This document shows, piece by piece, positions 1-7,236 of a stretch of DNA of 21,710 nt. Below the pieces are notes generated by a model, which did not search any database, was not told the DNA's origin, and saw nothing but the letters and a program-made list of their open reading frames with translations. The position numbers and the translations under genes are program-made. Each line of letters begins with the position of its first letter. Position 1 is the first letter of the stretch. Source of the stretch: Dehalococcoidia bacterium UBA6808 (GTDB lineage Bacteria > Chloroflexota > Dehalococcoidia > GIF9 > UBA5629); contig DKFA01000005.1 in the NCBI GenBank assembly GCA_002452695.1, forward strand, positions 1 to 21,710. The letters are read 5' to 3'.

Positions 1-978
1 TTCAAGGAGATCAACGAGGCCTATGAGGTTCTCTCCGATACCCAGAAACGCGCCTATTACGACCGCTACGGACGTGTGCCCGGCGGCAATGGCGGCGACA
101 ACATGGGCTTCGATACTTTCGAGTTCGGCGGACTGGGTGATATCTTTGAAGCCTTTTTCGGCGGCGCAACATCCACCTCCCAGAGGCGCACGCCGCAAAA
201 AGGACAGGACATCGCCGCCAAAGTCACTCTAACCTTTGAGGAAGCCTATACCGGCGTCAGCCGTGATATCGAAATCAGCAGAGTCGAGCTGTGCTCCATC
301 TGCAAGGGCGTGGGCTGCAAGCCAGGTTCCAATCCGGAAAAATGTCCCGAATGTAACGGGCAGGGCCAGATACGGCGCAGCCAGCAGAGCATTTTTGGCC
401 GCTTCGTCCAGACATCCACCTGCCCCAGGTGCCAGGGACAGGGCACCATCATCACCGACCCCTGCCCACACTGTAAAGGACACGGCCGGGAGAAGGTCAA
501 ACGTAGACTTACGCTCAACATACCGCCCGGCGTCGACTCCGACAGCCAGATGAGAATCCAGCGTGAGGGAGAGGCCGGCTATTTCGGCGGGTCGCCCGGC
601 GACCTCTATGTCAGATTCGAGATCAAACCGCACAAATTCTTTGTACGAAGGGGCGCAGACGTGGTCATGTCGGTTTCGCTCAACTTCGCCCAAGCGGCGT
701 TGGGCTGTAGCCTTGAGCTTCCGACTATGGACGGTAAATATACATTGAAAATCTCACCGGGCGTCCAGCACGGCAAGGTATTCCGCATCAAGGACAAGGG
801 ATTCCCGAAGCTCAACTCCAGGGGCCGCGGCGACCAGATAGTGATCGTCAAGGTGCAGATACCAGATAAGCTCGATGCCAAGCAGAAGCAATTGCTGGAA
901 GAATTGATGGCCAGCCTGCAGACCCCGGAGGGTTTCACCAAGCCCGAAGAAGATCTGCTGCAGCACCTGGACCGCTGA
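1..978 (+). CDS. dnaJ: Chaperone protein DnaJ, 5'-truncated by the window edge
   Basis: Hsp40 co-chaperone that stimulates DnaK ATPase and delivers unfolded clients in the cytoplasm. Frame 1 is open from base 1, so the N-terminus and the HPD motif of the J domain lie outside the window. The visible part starts in the last J-domain helix (FKEINEAYEVLSD, then RAYYDRYG). A Gly/Phe-rich linker follows at roughly visible residues 26-60. The cysteine-rich zinc region runs from residue 98 to about 163, with all four C-x2-C pairs present (CSIC, CPEC, CPRC, CPHC). Then come the two C-terminal beta-sandwich client-binding domains (GDLYVRFEIKPH and DQIVIVKVQIP). The four zinc pairs and the order of domains distinguish it from CbpA. 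The gene ends in TGA at 976-978, directly abutting the stop of convergent gpsA. dnaK/grpE are probably just upstream (inferred). Confidence 0.96.
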   Translation, partial: FKEINEAYEVLSDTQKRAYYDRYGRVPGGNGGDNMGFDTFEFGGLGDIFEAFFGGATSTSQRRTPQKGQDIAAKVTLTFEEAYTGVSRDIEISRVELCSICKGVGCKPGSNPEKCPECNGQGQIRRSQQSIFGRFVQTSTCPRCQGQGTIITDPCPHCKGHGREKVKRRLTLNIPPGVDSDSQMRIQREGEAGYFGGSPGDLYVRFEIKPHKFFVRRGADVVMSVSLNFAQAALGCSLELPTMDGKYTLKISPGVQHGKVFRIKDKGFPKLNSRGRGDQIVIVKVQIPDKLDAKQKQLLEELMASLQTPEGFTKPEEDLLQHLDR

Positions 979-1950
979 TCAGATAGCGGCGGACGTATGT
1001 CCGTTGAGGAAAAAGCGCTTGATGCCGGCAGGCTCGAGTTCACCAATCAAGACACGGTAAATCGCTTCCATCAGGGGCATGGGATAATTAATCCTGGTAG
1101 CCAGCAGATGCGTGGCACGCGTAGTATCAACGCCCTCAACTACGTTGGACATGCCAGCCAGTACTTCAGCCAGAGGCTTTCCGCCAGCTAGTTCGTAGCC
1201 CGCATGGTAGTTCCTGCTTAACGGGCTAATACAGGTCGTAACAAGGTCACCCAGCCCGGCGAAGCTCATAAAGGTATTTTCATCCGCGCCCATGTTCCTG
1301 CCCAGTCCCGTAACCTCCTGCCAGCCGACTGTGACCAGGGCTGCCTTGGCATTGCTGCCCAGCTTCAGACCATCCGACATCCCGGCGCCCAGGGCGATCA
1401 CGTTCTTCAAAGCCCCGCAGAGCTCCACGCCTTTAACATCCGGGCTGGTGTAGACGGAAAAACTGCTGGACGATATCAGGTCAGCCAGTTGCTCGGCAGT
1501 ACGGTATTCATGTGAAGCCACCACAGTCACGGCAGGCAAACCCGAGTTGATCTCACCTGACAGGTTGGGGCCAGATATGACTGCCAGGCCGTTGGAGCTT
1601 TTGCGCCCGGTCTCCTCTACCAATACCTCGGTCATGCGCTTGCCGGTTGCAGCTTCCAGGCCCTTGGCAGCGCTGGCCAGGACGGCGCTATTGTCCAGCC
1701 TGCCTGCAAACAGCCTGGCAGCACGCCTGACCGACTGGGCCGGCACCGCGAATATGGCAACTTCACAGTTCTCTGCCACAAAAGAAGGATCGGCGCTGAA
1801 CAGCATCCTCTCTCCGGGGTATTTGCCCTGCAGCGAGGCAGCCTGCTCGGGCGACTTGGCCCAAACGCGCACGGCTTCCCCCTTAGCTGAGATCAGTGAA
1901 GCCAGCGTATTGCCCCAGGTTGTAGCGCCTATTATGGTAACCCGTGTCAT
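979..1950 (-). CDS. gpsA: Glycerol-3-phosphate dehydrogenase [NAD(P)+]
   Basis: Cytosolic enzyme reducing dihydroxyacetone phosphate to sn-glycerol 3-phosphate, the backbone for phospholipids. It has 323 residues, slightly short for the family. The N-terminal Rossmann loop reads GATTWGN (residues 8-14), where most members have GAGxxG, so the middle glycine is replaced by Thr. Other hallmarks are normal: AAKGLE (94-99), SGPNLSGEI (126-134), the catalytic Lys in GALKN (K182), the GSNAKAA substrate loop (198-204) and FAGLGDLVTTC (230-240). The ATG at 1950 puts the Rossmann strand at residue 3, as expected; the nearest purine-rich stretch (GAAAGGGA) is rather far upstream, so initiation may rely on coupling to plsY, which ends 35 bases before. 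PlsY uses the product of this enzyme, so the pair forms a phospholipid-precursor cluster. Confidence 0.95.
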   Translation of the reverse strand: MTRVTIIGATTWGNTLASLISAKGEAVRVWAKSPEQAASLQGKYPGERMLFSADPSFVAENCEVAIFAVPAQSVRRAARLFAGRLDNSAVLASAAKGLEAATGKRMTEVLVEETGRKSSNGLAVISGPNLSGEINSGLPAVTVVASHEYRTAEQLADLISSSSFSVYTSPDVKGVELCGALKNVIALGAGMSDGLKLGSNAKAALVTVGWQEVTGLGRNMGADENTFMSFAGLGDLVTTCISPLSRNYHAGYELAGGKPLAEVLAGMSNVVEGVDTTRATHLLATRINYPMPLMEAIYRVLIGELEPAGIKRFFLNGHTSAAI

Positions 1951-1985
1951 GAGGAGTTCAGATTATTATCCCTTTCTTTAAAGAA

Positions 1986-2648
1986 TTATTTGACGCGTGC
2001 GTTCTTCTCTCCCAGCTTGGCTTCGGTCCCGGCCTGCAGGCGAAGTATGTTGCTGCGGTGCTGGTAGACTATTAGCGCCGCTGCCAGCAGCGCGTAAACC
2101 AGGTAGATGGGAGCTGTTACGGCCAGTATGGCCAGGGCTGCAAAGGTCAACAAAGCGCCCACGGCAGCCAGCATTGATCCCAGCGACACGTACCTTGTAA
2201 TCACTACGGCGATAGCGGCCACAAGCAGCGCAGCCAAAGCTACCATCCAGTTGATAGTGACCAGCCCGCCGAAAAAGCATGCGACGCCTTTGCCGCCTTT
2301 GAAGCCGATATAAACAGACCAGTTATGACCGACCATAACCATCAGTGCAGCCAGTATCTGGGCCACCTGAACATGGATGTCGTACCCGGCGACCATGAGC
2401 GGCTCATTGCCGATGATCAGGATAGCCAGCAATACCGAGGCTACCGATTTGCCCACATCCAGCAGGGCGGTGACCAGGCCGTATCTGGAGCCCAGCACTC
2501 GGAAGACATTGGTTGCGCCGATGTTGCCGCTGCCGTGCCTGCGGATATCCACGCCGGCCATTTTTTTGCTGATGATGAGGCCGAACGGTATCGCCCCCAG
2601 AAAATAGGCGATTAAGGCAATCGCCAGAAGCTTAATTATCACAATCAC
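1986..2648 (-). CDS. plsY: Acyl-phosphate:glycerol-3-phosphate acyltransferase
   Basis: Integral membrane enzyme that transfers an acyl group from acyl phosphate to glycerol 3-phosphate to give lysophosphatidic acid. It has 220 residues, with about five to six hydrophobic segments. All PlsY motifs are visible: GAIPFG (18-23), RRHGSGNIGATNVFR (36-50), HNWSVYIGFKGGKGVA (108-123), YVSLGS, and the C-terminal HRSNILRLQAGTEAKLG (from about 196). The start is GTG at 2648, overlapping the der stop codon as GTGA (2645-2648), with a good Shine-Dalgarno GGAGGG eight bases upstream, so it is translationally coupled to der. gpsA, which makes its substrate, follows 35 bases downstream. Confidence 0.96.
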   Translation of the reverse strand: MIVIIKLLAIALIAYFLGAIPFGLIISKKMAGVDIRRHGSGNIGATNVFRVLGSRYGLVTALLDVGKSVASVLLAILIIGNEPLMVAGYDIHVQVAQILAALMVMVGHNWSVYIGFKGGKGVACFFGGLVTINWMVALAALLVAAIAVVITRYVSLGSMLAAVGALLTFAALAILAVTAPIYLVYALLAAALIVYQHRSNILRLQAGTEAKLGEKNARVK

Positions 2649-3982
2649 GAGACTTTCCCTCCGGTTTTACTTGACCTCTTTGAGGCCTTCCTGAACTGCA
2701 TCTTTACTGACGTTCCCGCAAAGCCAAACGTCTGGCGTAATCTGTTTTCGAGATACCTTTCATAGGAAAAATGTACGAGCGCAGGATCATTCACCAGGAA
2801 AGTGAATGAGGGAGGGTTGGTGCCACCCTGATATGCCCGGACCACTTCCAATCTCCTGGTGCCACGCGGCGGCGGAGCGTGGGCGCCGACCGCCTCCCTG
2901 ATCAACTTGTTAATAACATCGTCAGGAAGCTGTTTCTGGCGTTCCCGCCAGGCCTCCAGCGCTACAGGTATTATATCCTTTACTCCCAGCCCTGTTAAAG
3001 CCGAGACGAAAAGCACCGGCGCATGAGCAATGAACTTCATACGACGGTCTATCACATCCATATACTCGTCACGCATGTCGCCATCCACCAGGTCCCACTT
3101 GTTGACCAGCAACACCACGCCCTTGCAGGCCTCCTTTATGTAGCCGGCTATATGTGTGTCCTGCGCTGTAATGAATTCACTGGCATCCATAACCAGCAGG
3201 GCTACGTCGCAGCGGTTGATGGCACGCAAAGTGCGCACCAAAGTGTAATATTCCAGGCCGGTGCCGGCCTTGCCGCGCTTTCGCATTCCGGCTGTATCGA
3301 CAAGCACCACTTCCGTATCATGATGTTTGAATACTGTATCGGTGGCATCACGCGTGGTGCCTGCTGTAACATCCACAATGACCCTCTCTTGCCCTACCAG
3401 GGCATTGACCATCATCGACTTGCCCACATTAGGCCGCCCAACGATGGCCAACCTGGGCCTGACGTTCTCCTCTGCCTTCTCGCCGGCGGCAGGGAGTTTG
3501 CTGACCAGACTGTCGAGCAGTTCCATAATACCTTTGCCATGATGGCCGCTAACAGGCAATGGATCGCCCAGCCCCAGTTGGTAGAAATCACCGCAGGCGT
3601 GGCGCAGCTTCTCGGTCTCGGCCTTGTTGGCTGCCAGCACCACCGGCTTACCCAGCTTGCGCAATTGGTCGGCGATCTCCTGGTCGGCAGCGATCAAGCC
3701 TTCCCGGACATCCACCACGAAAATGATGGCATCTGATTCGGCGATGGCGATCTCCACCTGTTTTTTGATCTTGCGGCTCATCTCGTCGCCGGGCCTGGGT
3801 TCCAGCCCGCCGGTATCAATCAGCGTAACTGTGCGGCCCAGCATATCAACACTGGCAAAAATACGATCGCGCGTGGTCCCCGGCAGGTCCTCCACAATGG
3901 CGATGGGAGCGCCGGCTATACGGTTGAATAAAGTCGACTTACCCACATTGGGGCGTCCGACAATGCTGACTACAGGTTCCAT
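2645..3982 (-). CDS. der: GTPase Der (EngA), ribosome assembly factor
   Basis: Tandem-GTPase needed for late assembly of the 50S ribosomal subunit. It has 445 residues, the normal length. GTPase domain 1: GRPNVGKS (9-16), switch GTTRD, DTGG (56-59), NKAE (119-122), and VSGHHGKG where many members have SAxHGxG. GTPase domain 2: GRPNVGKS (182-189), DTAG (229-232), NKWD (294-297), VSALTG. A KH-like domain follows (about 350-435), with a short basic tail. The ATG at 3982 begins the first beta strand directly, so the start is secure, although no clear Shine-Dalgarno precedes it. The stop overlaps the plsY GTG start by four bases. A 69-base gap with promoter-like boxes separates it from argF. Confidence 0.97.
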   Translation of the reverse strand: MEPVVSIVGRPNVGKSTLFNRIAGAPIAIVEDLPGTTRDRIFASVDMLGRTVTLIDTGGLEPRPGDEMSRKIKKQVEIAIAESDAIIFVVDVREGLIAADQEIADQLRKLGKPVVLAANKAETEKLRHACGDFYQLGLGDPLPVSGHHGKGIMELLDSLVSKLPAAGEKAEENVRPRLAIVGRPNVGKSMMVNALVGQERVIVDVTAGTTRDATDTVFKHHDTEVVLVDTAGMRKRGKAGTGLEYYTLVRTLRAINRCDVALLVMDASEFITAQDTHIAGYIKEACKGVVLLVNKWDLVDGDMRDEYMDVIDRRMKFIAHAPVLFVSALTGLGVKDIIPVALEAWRERQKQLPDDVINKLIREAVGAHAPPPRGTRRLEVVRAYQGGTNPPSFTFLVNDPALVHFSYERYLENRLRQTFGFAGTSVKMQFRKASKRSSKTGGKVS

Positions 3983-3995
3983 TTGTCTAGTCTAA

Positions 3996-4004
3996 ATTGT
4001 AACA
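3996..4004 (-). promoter_or_regulatory. Possible extended -10 promoter for der
   Basis: On the minus strand this reads TGTTACAAT, an extended -10 element (TGnTACAAT) lying 13 bases before the der ATG. The -35 region is poor. A second TATAAT-like box lies further upstream at 4031-4036, also without a good -35. If the proximal box is used, the der mRNA would have a leader of only a few bases, which would fit the lack of a Shine-Dalgarno. This is pattern reading only. Confidence 0.25.
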
Positions 4005-4051
4005 TGTTCTTGATTAATAATAATACGGAGATTATATAAGTTGTCCGGCGG

Positions 4052-4963
4052 TTATTTATACAGTTCGGCCAGCAACGTTCGCTGGAAATGCAGGCGGTTC
4101 TCGGCCTGGTCGAAAATAACAGAGCGATAGCGGTCGACGATGCCCACCGCCACTTCCTCGCCGTGATGGGCGGGCAACGGGTGCATGACGATGGCGTCCT
4201 TCCTGGCATATGACAGCAGCTTGTCATTGATCTGATACTCGGTAAAAGCGATACGGCGCTGTTCGTATTCCTCTTCCTGCCCCATGCTGGTCCAGACGTC
4301 GGTATAGAGCACATCGGCGTCCCTGGCAGCCATGGCAGGCTCTTCCAGCAACATGATCTGGCTGCCGCTTTGCTCTGCGAACTTATTGGCAATCATAAGG
4401 ATATTGTCTTTCATGCTATATTCCTGAGGCGAGGCAATACGAAAATTCATTCCTGTCATAGCGCAGCCCAGCAGAAGGCTGTTGGCACAATTATTGCCAT
4501 CACCGATAAAAGCCACATTAAGGCCCTTGAACCTGCCTTTGCGCTCGTAGATAGTGGTCAGGTCAGCCATGGCCTGGCAGGGATGTTCATAGTCGGACAG
4601 CGCATTGATGACCGGGATGCTGGCAAATTCGGCCAGCATCTCCAGTGTGCGATGCATGAAGGTGCGCGATACGATCCCCTGCACATAGCGGCTAAGCACA
4701 TGCGCCACATCCGGGACGGATTCGCGCTTGCCCAGGCAGACCTCTTCGGGCGACATGTAAATGGCATATCCGCCGAGCTGGTGGACGGCCAGTTCGAAAC
4801 TCATCCTGGTGCGCAGGGATGGCTTTTCGAAGAGAAGCGCTATATTTCTGCCGGCCAGCGTCTGAGGCCAGGGTCCTTTTTTCGTTTTTACCGTGGCCTT
4901 GACCAGTTGATCGATTTCGTCCACACTGAAATCGGCCACCGATAAAATATCACGTTTGGGCAA
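4052..4963 (-). CDS. argF: Ornithine carbamoyltransferase
   Basis: Cytosolic enzyme condensing carbamoyl phosphate with ornithine to citrulline in arginine synthesis. It has 303 residues, normal for the family. The carbamoyl-phosphate loop reads FEKPSLRTRMSFE (about 50-62), a Leu variant of the common STRTR. HPCQAMADL and the DVWTSMGQEEE loop are present. The usual ornithine-binding HCLPA motif is MHPLPAHHGEEV here, so the conserved Cys is Pro. I believe these variants occur in a known ArgF subgroup, but the substrate cannot be proven from sequence. The start is TTG at 4963, supported by AGGAG ten bases upstream and by alignment of the N-terminus; no in-frame ATG precedes it. It stands apart functionally from ktrA upstream and der downstream and probably has its own promoter. 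Confidence 0.9.
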   Translation of the reverse strand: MPKRDILSVADFSVDEIDQLVKATVKTKKGPWPQTLAGRNIALLFEKPSLRTRMSFELAVHQLGGYAIYMSPEEVCLGKRESVPDVAHVLSRYVQGIVSRTFMHRTLEMLAEFASIPVINALSDYEHPCQAMADLTTIYERKGRFKGLNVAFIGDGNNCANSLLLGCAMTGMNFRIASPQEYSMKDNILMIANKFAEQSGSQIMLLEEPAMAARDADVLYTDVWTSMGQEEEYEQRRIAFTEYQINDKLLSYARKDAIVMHPLPAHHGEEVAVGIVDRYRSVIFDQAENRLHFQRTLLAELYK

Positions 4964-4990
4964 CTTACTATCGCTCCTGCTTAAATTATC

Positions 4991-4999
4991 AGTATACCA
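4991..4999 (-). promoter_or_regulatory. Candidate extended -10 promoter for argF
   Basis: The minus strand reads TGGTATACT (TGn plus TATACT), an extended -10 box in the 41-base gap between ktrA and argF. The predicted transcription start would give a leader of about 20 bases containing the AGGAG ribosome site. No recognisable -35 hexamer is present, which is tolerated for extended -10 promoters. Inference from motif only. Confidence 0.35.
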
Positions 5000-5004
5000 T
5001 ATCC

Positions 5005-5676
5005 TCAGGGGTTCTTCCTGGCTTCAGCCAGCAGATCCTTGAGGTCTTTATCATTGCCGGCCACGAACAACATGTCGTTGGCTGCAATGACTTCATGCTC
5101 ATGAGGAGCAATGATAATTTCCTTGCCGCGCTGGATCAGCAACACCGCCACTTCCCACTTGCCCCTTTTACCAAAGCCCAGCTCAGCCAGCTCCTTACCC
5201 TTTAGGCAGGGCAGGGCGGGGAGCTTGGAAATTCCGTAGCGTTTAGTGATGGACATATAGTCCACCGTATCTACCAGTGTAACGCCGTGCGCAATCCTCT
5301 GCCCCATATCCCGCTGGGGGAAAACGACCTGATCGGCGCCAATCTTCTGCAGTATTTCTCCGTGCAGGTCGGTTACAGCACGTGAAATGACGTAGGGCAC
5401 ACCCAGCTTCTTGAGCAGGATTGTGGATAAAACACTGGTCTCGGTAATCGATCCTACAGCGACAACTCCTATCTCAAACTCCTGTATATCCAGATCACGT
5501 AACACCACTTCACTGGTGGCATCTCCCTGGACAGCTTGTGTAACATAGGGGGATATGGCCTGAACCCTTTTCTCATCCAGGTCCAAAGCCATGACATCGT
5601 GACCCATCTCATATAATGTCCTGGCCAGGCTGAAGCCGAACCTGCCGATGCCCAGCACTGCAATCTGTCCTTTCAT
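5005..5676 (-). CDS. ktrA: Regulatory RCK subunit of a Ktr/Trk K+ uptake system
   Basis: Cytoplasmic ring-forming subunit that binds nucleotides and gates the partner K+ channel KtrB. It has 223 residues, i.e. one RCK_N plus one RCK_C domain, the KtrA size rather than the double-length TrkA. RCK_N shows the GIGRFG loop (9-14), the acidic end of strand 2 in ALDLDEKR (31-38), and QGDATSEVVL, the usual GDAT motif. The C-terminal part (about residues 140-220) has the ligand-binding RCK_C pattern. The ATG at 5676 has AGGAG seven bases upstream. The gene follows ktrB by only 13 bases, so the two form one transcription unit. Confidence 0.92.
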   Translation of the reverse strand: MKGQIAVLGIGRFGFSLARTLYEMGHDVMALDLDEKRVQAISPYVTQAVQGDATSEVVLRDLDIQEFEIGVVAVGSITETSVLSTILLKKLGVPYVISRAVTDLHGEILQKIGADQVVFPQRDMGQRIAHGVTLVDTVDYMSITKRYGISKLPALPCLKGKELAELGFGKRGKWEVAVLLIQRGKEIIIAPHEHEVIAANDMLFVAGNDKDLKDLLAEARKNP

Positions 5677-5689
5677 AGCAATCTCCTGT

Positions 5690-7099
5690 TTATCCTATCG
5701 TCATCGCTTCCTTCGGAAACCTGTAGATAGCCGGTTTTTGGCGCTGGATCATCAACAGCACCATGGTCAACGTGCCTAACCTCCCAATGAACATAGTGAA
5801 AATTATAATTATACGACCTGCAGCCGAAAGTTGCGGGGTAAGGTTGATGCTCAAACCGGTATTGCTGAATGCAGAAACAGCCTCAAACAGCAGGGGCAGG
5901 AAGCGGTTGTCTTCGGTTATCGTTAATATCATCACTACAATAGTAACAATCCCGAGGGCCAGCATAATTACCGACAGTGCACGGTAGATCTGCTGGGGTA
6001 TGAACTCTTTGCCGAAGGCGCCTGCTTGTTCCCTGCCCCGGAGTACACTCCAGGTAGTAGCTATCAGAATACCAAAGGTATTGACCTTGATCCCGCCGGC
6101 AGTGGAGCCGGATGCACCTCCTATAAACATTAAAACCACCAAAAAGAACATACAGTACTGGGTCAATTCAGCCATATCGACAGCAGCGAAGCCAGCCGTA
6201 CGGCACATAACCGAGTGGAAAAATGCATGTGTTATCTTCTGAGAAAAATCCATATTACGTAATGTGCCGGTATTAGAGTATTCTAATACCAGGATCATTA
6301 ATGTACCAAAGAGCAATAATATGCCGGTGGTAGTCAGCACAACCTTGCTATTGAGTTCCAGCCTGGAGAACTTCCGCTTGAACGCCACATCAACAATCAC
6401 CATGAAACCGATCCCTCCCAGTATCACCAGGGCGGCGGTAGTCAACAGCAACACCGTATCTGACTGATAGTTGAGCAGACTGTTATTATAGCCAAAAATA
6501 TCGAACCCTGCATTATTGAAAGCCGATATAGACTGAAAGACGGCCTTCCAGACAGCATCTGCAGTCCCCAGAGAAGAAAAATGAAAATAGAGTATTACGG
6601 CGCCCGCAGCTTCAGTGATAAAGGCAAACAAAGCTATCCCCCTGACAAGAGCGCCCAACCCACCCAGTTTGGAAGCGCCGAGAGTAGTCTCGATAAATAG
6701 CCTCTCCCTCAGACCTATGCGCTGCCCAAAAAGCAGGATAAGAATGGTGGCGCCGGTCATGAAACCCAACCCGCCCAATTGTATCAGCGCCAGAACGACC
6801 ATCTGCCCGAAGAAGGACCAGTGTGTGCCGGTATCCACAACGGTAAGTCCTGTAACACAGACGGCCGATGCCGATGTAAAGAGGGCATCCATCAGGTGGG
6901 TAACTTCGCCCTCGGCGCTGGAAACAGGTAAGATCAACAAACCAGTGCCAATAAAGATAAGCAGGACAAAGGCCAGCACCAGCATAGCCGGAGACAGCAT
7001 ACTGTTGGTTGGCCCGGGGATATCTTCCATGTATATGCGCCAGGGCCTGACCAGCGTAGTAATATTGGAACGGCCCTTTTCAGGCTGTCTTTTTGACAT
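5690..7099 (-). CDS. ktrB: K+ channel-like transporter subunit KtrB/TrkH
   Basis: Integral membrane K+ (possibly K+/Na+) uptake protein of the SKT superfamily with four M1-P-M2 repeats. It has 469 residues. The four selectivity-filter segments are visible: TSASAVCVTGL (75-85), SAFNNAGFD (192-200), MCRTAGF (298-304) and SAFSNTGLS (409-417). The signature FIGGASGSTAGGIK (325-338) corresponds to the gating-loop region. The first filter position has the conserved VTGL glycine. A cytosolic N-terminus of about 35 residues precedes the first membrane helix. The ATG at 7099 lacks a strong Shine-Dalgarno. ktrA follows after 13 bases. It neighbours a P-type ATPase and trehalose genes, which fits a role in osmotic adjustment, where K+ entry is the first response. 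Confidence 0.94.
   Translation of the reverse strand: MSKRQPEKGRSNITTLVRPWRIYMEDIPGPTNSMLSPAMLVLAFVLLIFIGTGLLILPVSSAEGEVTHLMDALFTSASAVCVTGLTVVDTGTHWSFFGQMVVLALIQLGGLGFMTGATILILLFGQRIGLRERLFIETTLGASKLGGLGALVRGIALFAFITEAAGAVILYFHFSSLGTADAVWKAVFQSISAFNNAGFDIFGYNNSLLNYQSDTVLLLTTAALVILGGIGFMVIVDVAFKRKFSRLELNSKVVLTTTGILLLFGTLMILVLEYSNTGTLRNMDFSQKITHAFFHSVMCRTAGFAAVDMAELTQYCMFFLVVLMFIGGASGSTAGGIKVNTFGILIATTWSVLRGREQAGAFGKEFIPQQIYRALSVIMLALGIVTIVVMILTITEDNRFLPLLFEAVSAFSNTGLSINLTPQLSAAGRIIIIFTMFIGRLGTLTMVLLMIQRQKPAIYRFPKEAMTIG
6269..6290. repeat. Perfect 9-bp inverted repeat inside ktrB
   Basis: GGTATTAGA (6269-6277) and TCTAATACC (6282-6290) are exact reverse complements separated by GTAT, giving a strong potential hairpin within the coding sequence between the second and third filter repeats. 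A further 10-bp palindrome, ATTACGTAAT, lies at 6254-6263. Function unknown; it may be coincidence of codon use. Confidence 0.7.
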
Positions 7100-7128
7100 T
7101 AAGCTACAGGATTTACCCCTATTCTTTC

Positions 7129-7166
7129 GATATTCTCAATGCAGCGCTGCGGTTATTGCGGATATC
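7129..7166. repeat. Imperfect inverted repeat in the leader of ktrB
   Basis: In the 125-base gap between the ATPase gene and ktrB, GATAT (7129-7133) pairs with ATATC (7162-7166), and inside them CAAT pairs with ATTG around a perfect GCAGCGCTGC palindrome (7141-7150). On the minus strand this would be a structured leader ending about 30 bases before the ktrB ATG. I checked for the known c-di-AMP (ydaO) riboswitch consensus that often precedes ktr genes and do not see it. Confidence 0.4.
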
Positions 7167-7213
7167 CTGTTGATAGCCAGGCAGGGAGATAATGCGGAAA
7201 TAAATGCTCCTGC

Positions 7214-7236
7214 AGCGTTGACTATCAACGCTTTTT
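7214..7236 (+). terminator. Rho-independent terminator-like hairpin, plus-strand orientation
   Basis: AGCGTTG (7214-7220), loop ACTAT, CAACGCT (7226-7232), then a run of T (7232-7236) is a classic intrinsic terminator read on the plus strand. It overlaps the 3' end of the ATPase gene, which is on the opposite strand. On the minus strand the same stem is followed by GCAGGAGC rather than T, so it would be at best a weak terminator for the ATPase mRNA. Confidence 0.5.

Noticed and set aside
3023..3736. 237-codon open frame on the plus strand opposite der
   Set aside because: Shadow of the conserved GTPase gene; its sequence mirrors der codons and has no family resemblance.
7100..7224. c-di-AMP (ydaO-type) riboswitch upstream of ktrB
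   Set aside because: Expected from biology of Ktr systems, but the conserved core sequence was not found and the gap is short; only a generic inverted repeat is present.
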